The notes below the pieces were generated by a model. That model did no database searches and was not told where the DNA came from. It saw nothing but the letters and a program-made list of their open reading frames with translations. Source: Campylobacter showae (lineage in GTDB: Bacteria > Campylobacterota > Campylobacteria > Campylobacterales > Campylobacteraceae). Taken from it: a DNA stretch of 64,000 nt. Every line of letters begins with the position of its first letter. The first letter of the stretch is position 1. The stretch is taken from the NCBI RefSeq assembly GCF_004803815.1, contig NZ_CP012544.1:310001-374000 (forward strand), read 5' to 3'. A program made the translations under genes and the position numbers. Shown piece by piece: positions 63,169 to 64,000 of the stretch.

Positions 63169-63848
63169 TAGCGATCTTAGGCGCGATGCGCGAGGAGGTC
63201 GCTCCTCTGCTCGAGCGCATCAAGGATTACAAAGAGGTTAAGCACGCGAATAACGTATTTTACCTCGCAAATTTCGGCGGTAAAGAGCTCGTGATCGCCT
63301 ACTCAAAGATTGGCAAGGTAAACGCCGCTCTTACCGCAAGCGCGATGATAGAGAAATTTGGCGCCCAGAAGCTGCTTTTTACCGGCGTCGCAGGCGCGCT
63401 AAATCCAAATTTGAAAATCGGAGATATGCTTTACGCGACTAGCCTTGTACAGCACGACGTCGATATCACGGCGTTTGGGCACCCGTACGGCTACGTGCCC
63501 GAGACCAGTATCTTTATCAAAAGCGACGACGCTCTAAATGCGTTAGCCTCTAGCGTCGCGGCCGAAAAAGGCATCGAGCTAAAAGGCGGCATCATAGCTA
63601 CGGGCGATCAGTTTATCTGCGACAATGCTAAAAAAGAGTGGCTAAAAGCGACCTTCAAAGCCGATGCGGCCGAGATGGAGGGCGCTAGCGTGGCGCTGGT
63701 TTGCGAGAGTCTTGGCGTGCCGTTTTTCGTGCTTCGCGCGATTAGTGACGAGGCGGGCGGCAGCGCGGAGTTTGACTTCGATAAATTTTTACAAGACTCG
63801 GCAAACGTCGGCGCGCAGTTCATGCTCGCGATGATCGAGCGGCTATGA
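63165..63848 (+). CDS. mtnN: 5'-methylthioadenosine/S-adenosylhomocysteine nucleosidase
   Basis: The 227-residue nucleosidase begins IAILGAMREEVAPLLERI (catalytic Glu in MREE), has FTGVAGALNP, and AAEMEGASVALVCESLGVPF with RAISDEAGG carrying the catalytic Asp. In Campylobacter it also works in the futalosine route to menaquinone. It overlaps fabD and the next gene by 4 bases each. Confidence 0.96.
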   Translation: MIAILGAMREEVAPLLERIKDYKEVKHANNVFYLANFGGKELVIAYSKIGKVNAALTASAMIEKFGAQKLLFTGVAGALNPNLKIGDMLYATSLVQHDVDITAFGHPYGYVPETSIFIKSDDALNALASSVAAEKGIELKGGIIATGDQFICDNAKKEWLKATFKADAAEMEGASVALVCESLGVPFFVLRAISDEAGGSAEFDFDKFLQDSANVGAQFMLAMIERL

Positions 63849-64000
63849 TAGAGCTTAGCAAGCGGCTGCTGCGCCAGGTCGGGCAGACCAACGCCAGATA
63901 CCGCATGGTGCGCGGCGGGGATAAAATTTTGCTCGGTCTTAGCGGCGGTAAGGACAGCCTCGCGCTCGCGCACGTACTAAAACACATGCAAAACGTCACA
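63845..64000 (+). CDS. ttcA: TtcA-like tRNA 2-thiocytidine synthase, 5' part only
   Basis: The frame starts at 63845 (ATGA overlap with mtnN) and runs off the window after 52 codons. It shows the PP-loop GLSGGKDSLAL of the TtcA/TtuA family of ATP-dependent tRNA thiolases. The position after mtnN agrees with the C. jejuni order. The Cys-x-x-Cys cluster motif lies outside the window. Confidence 0.75.
   Translation, partial: MIELSKRLLRQVGQTNARYRMVRGGDKILLGLSGGKDSLALAHVLKHMQNVT

Overview
The window looks like a chromosomal segment of a relatively GC-rich Campylobacter, closest in style to the C. rectus / C. showae / C. curvus / C. concisus group. The left end (trpE-trpGD-trpF-trpB-trpA-cheX-fliN-fliO) and the right third (rplU-rpmA-obgE ... 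fmt-birA-parA-parB-atp-tol-pal-slyD-fabD-mtnN-ttcA) follow the gene order I remember for C. jejuni. The word AAATTT is conspicuously frequent throughout, even inside GC-rich genes.

Layout. 1-1.6 kb: flagellar/chemotaxis genes (fliO-like, fliN, a CheX-type phosphatase). 1.7-7.8 kb: tryptophan operon on the minus strand, with trpG and trpD fused, no trpC, and a 270-bp non-coding repeat between trpE and trpGD. 7.8-12.6 kb: DUF302 protein, TauE-like permease, methyltransferase and DASS-type carboxylate transporter. 12.7-17 kb: uvrA, an AT-rich AbiTii-like gene, and a pyrimidine-dimer glycosylase. 17.4-24.7 kb: fhs, a DJ-1/PfpI protein, then poorly characterised genes including one behind a 13-base G tract, one with 19-residue repeats and one with eight CxxCxGxG zinc motifs. 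24.9-30.2 kb: a Tat-exported molybdopterin reductase and polA. 30.2-33.6 kb: an AT-rich inserted island with a broken IS1595-type transposase, a Type II restriction-modification module with two small HTH regulators, and a relic of a Mob/Pre relaxase. 34.1-42 kb: on the minus strand, what looks like one operon larA-larC-larE-larB-DUF2809-hydrolyase alpha-hydrolyase beta, with a divergent Dcu-family C4-dicarboxylate transporter that carries an extra domain of about 100 residues. 42-45.2 kb: a second copy of the 270-bp repeat, flhB and two hypothetical genes. 45.3-64 kb: housekeeping genes.

How the genes work together. The most interesting unit is 34.1-42 kb. A nickel-pincer racemase with its cofactor-assembly genes is joined by 2-51 bp gaps or overlaps to a class I fumarase/tartrate-dehydratase pair and faces a C4-dicarboxylate transporter. 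This suggests a route for using the 'wrong' stereoisomer of a hydroxydicarboxylate (D-malate or a tartrate) to make fumarate or oxaloacetate, rather than simple lactate racemisation. The second notable item is the duplicated 270-bp structured element (6142-6411 minus, 42142-42415 plus), which has inverted ends, a strong hairpin and a conserved core. The third is the restriction-modification island with its mobile-element remains. No tRNA, rRNA or CRISPR array was recognised.
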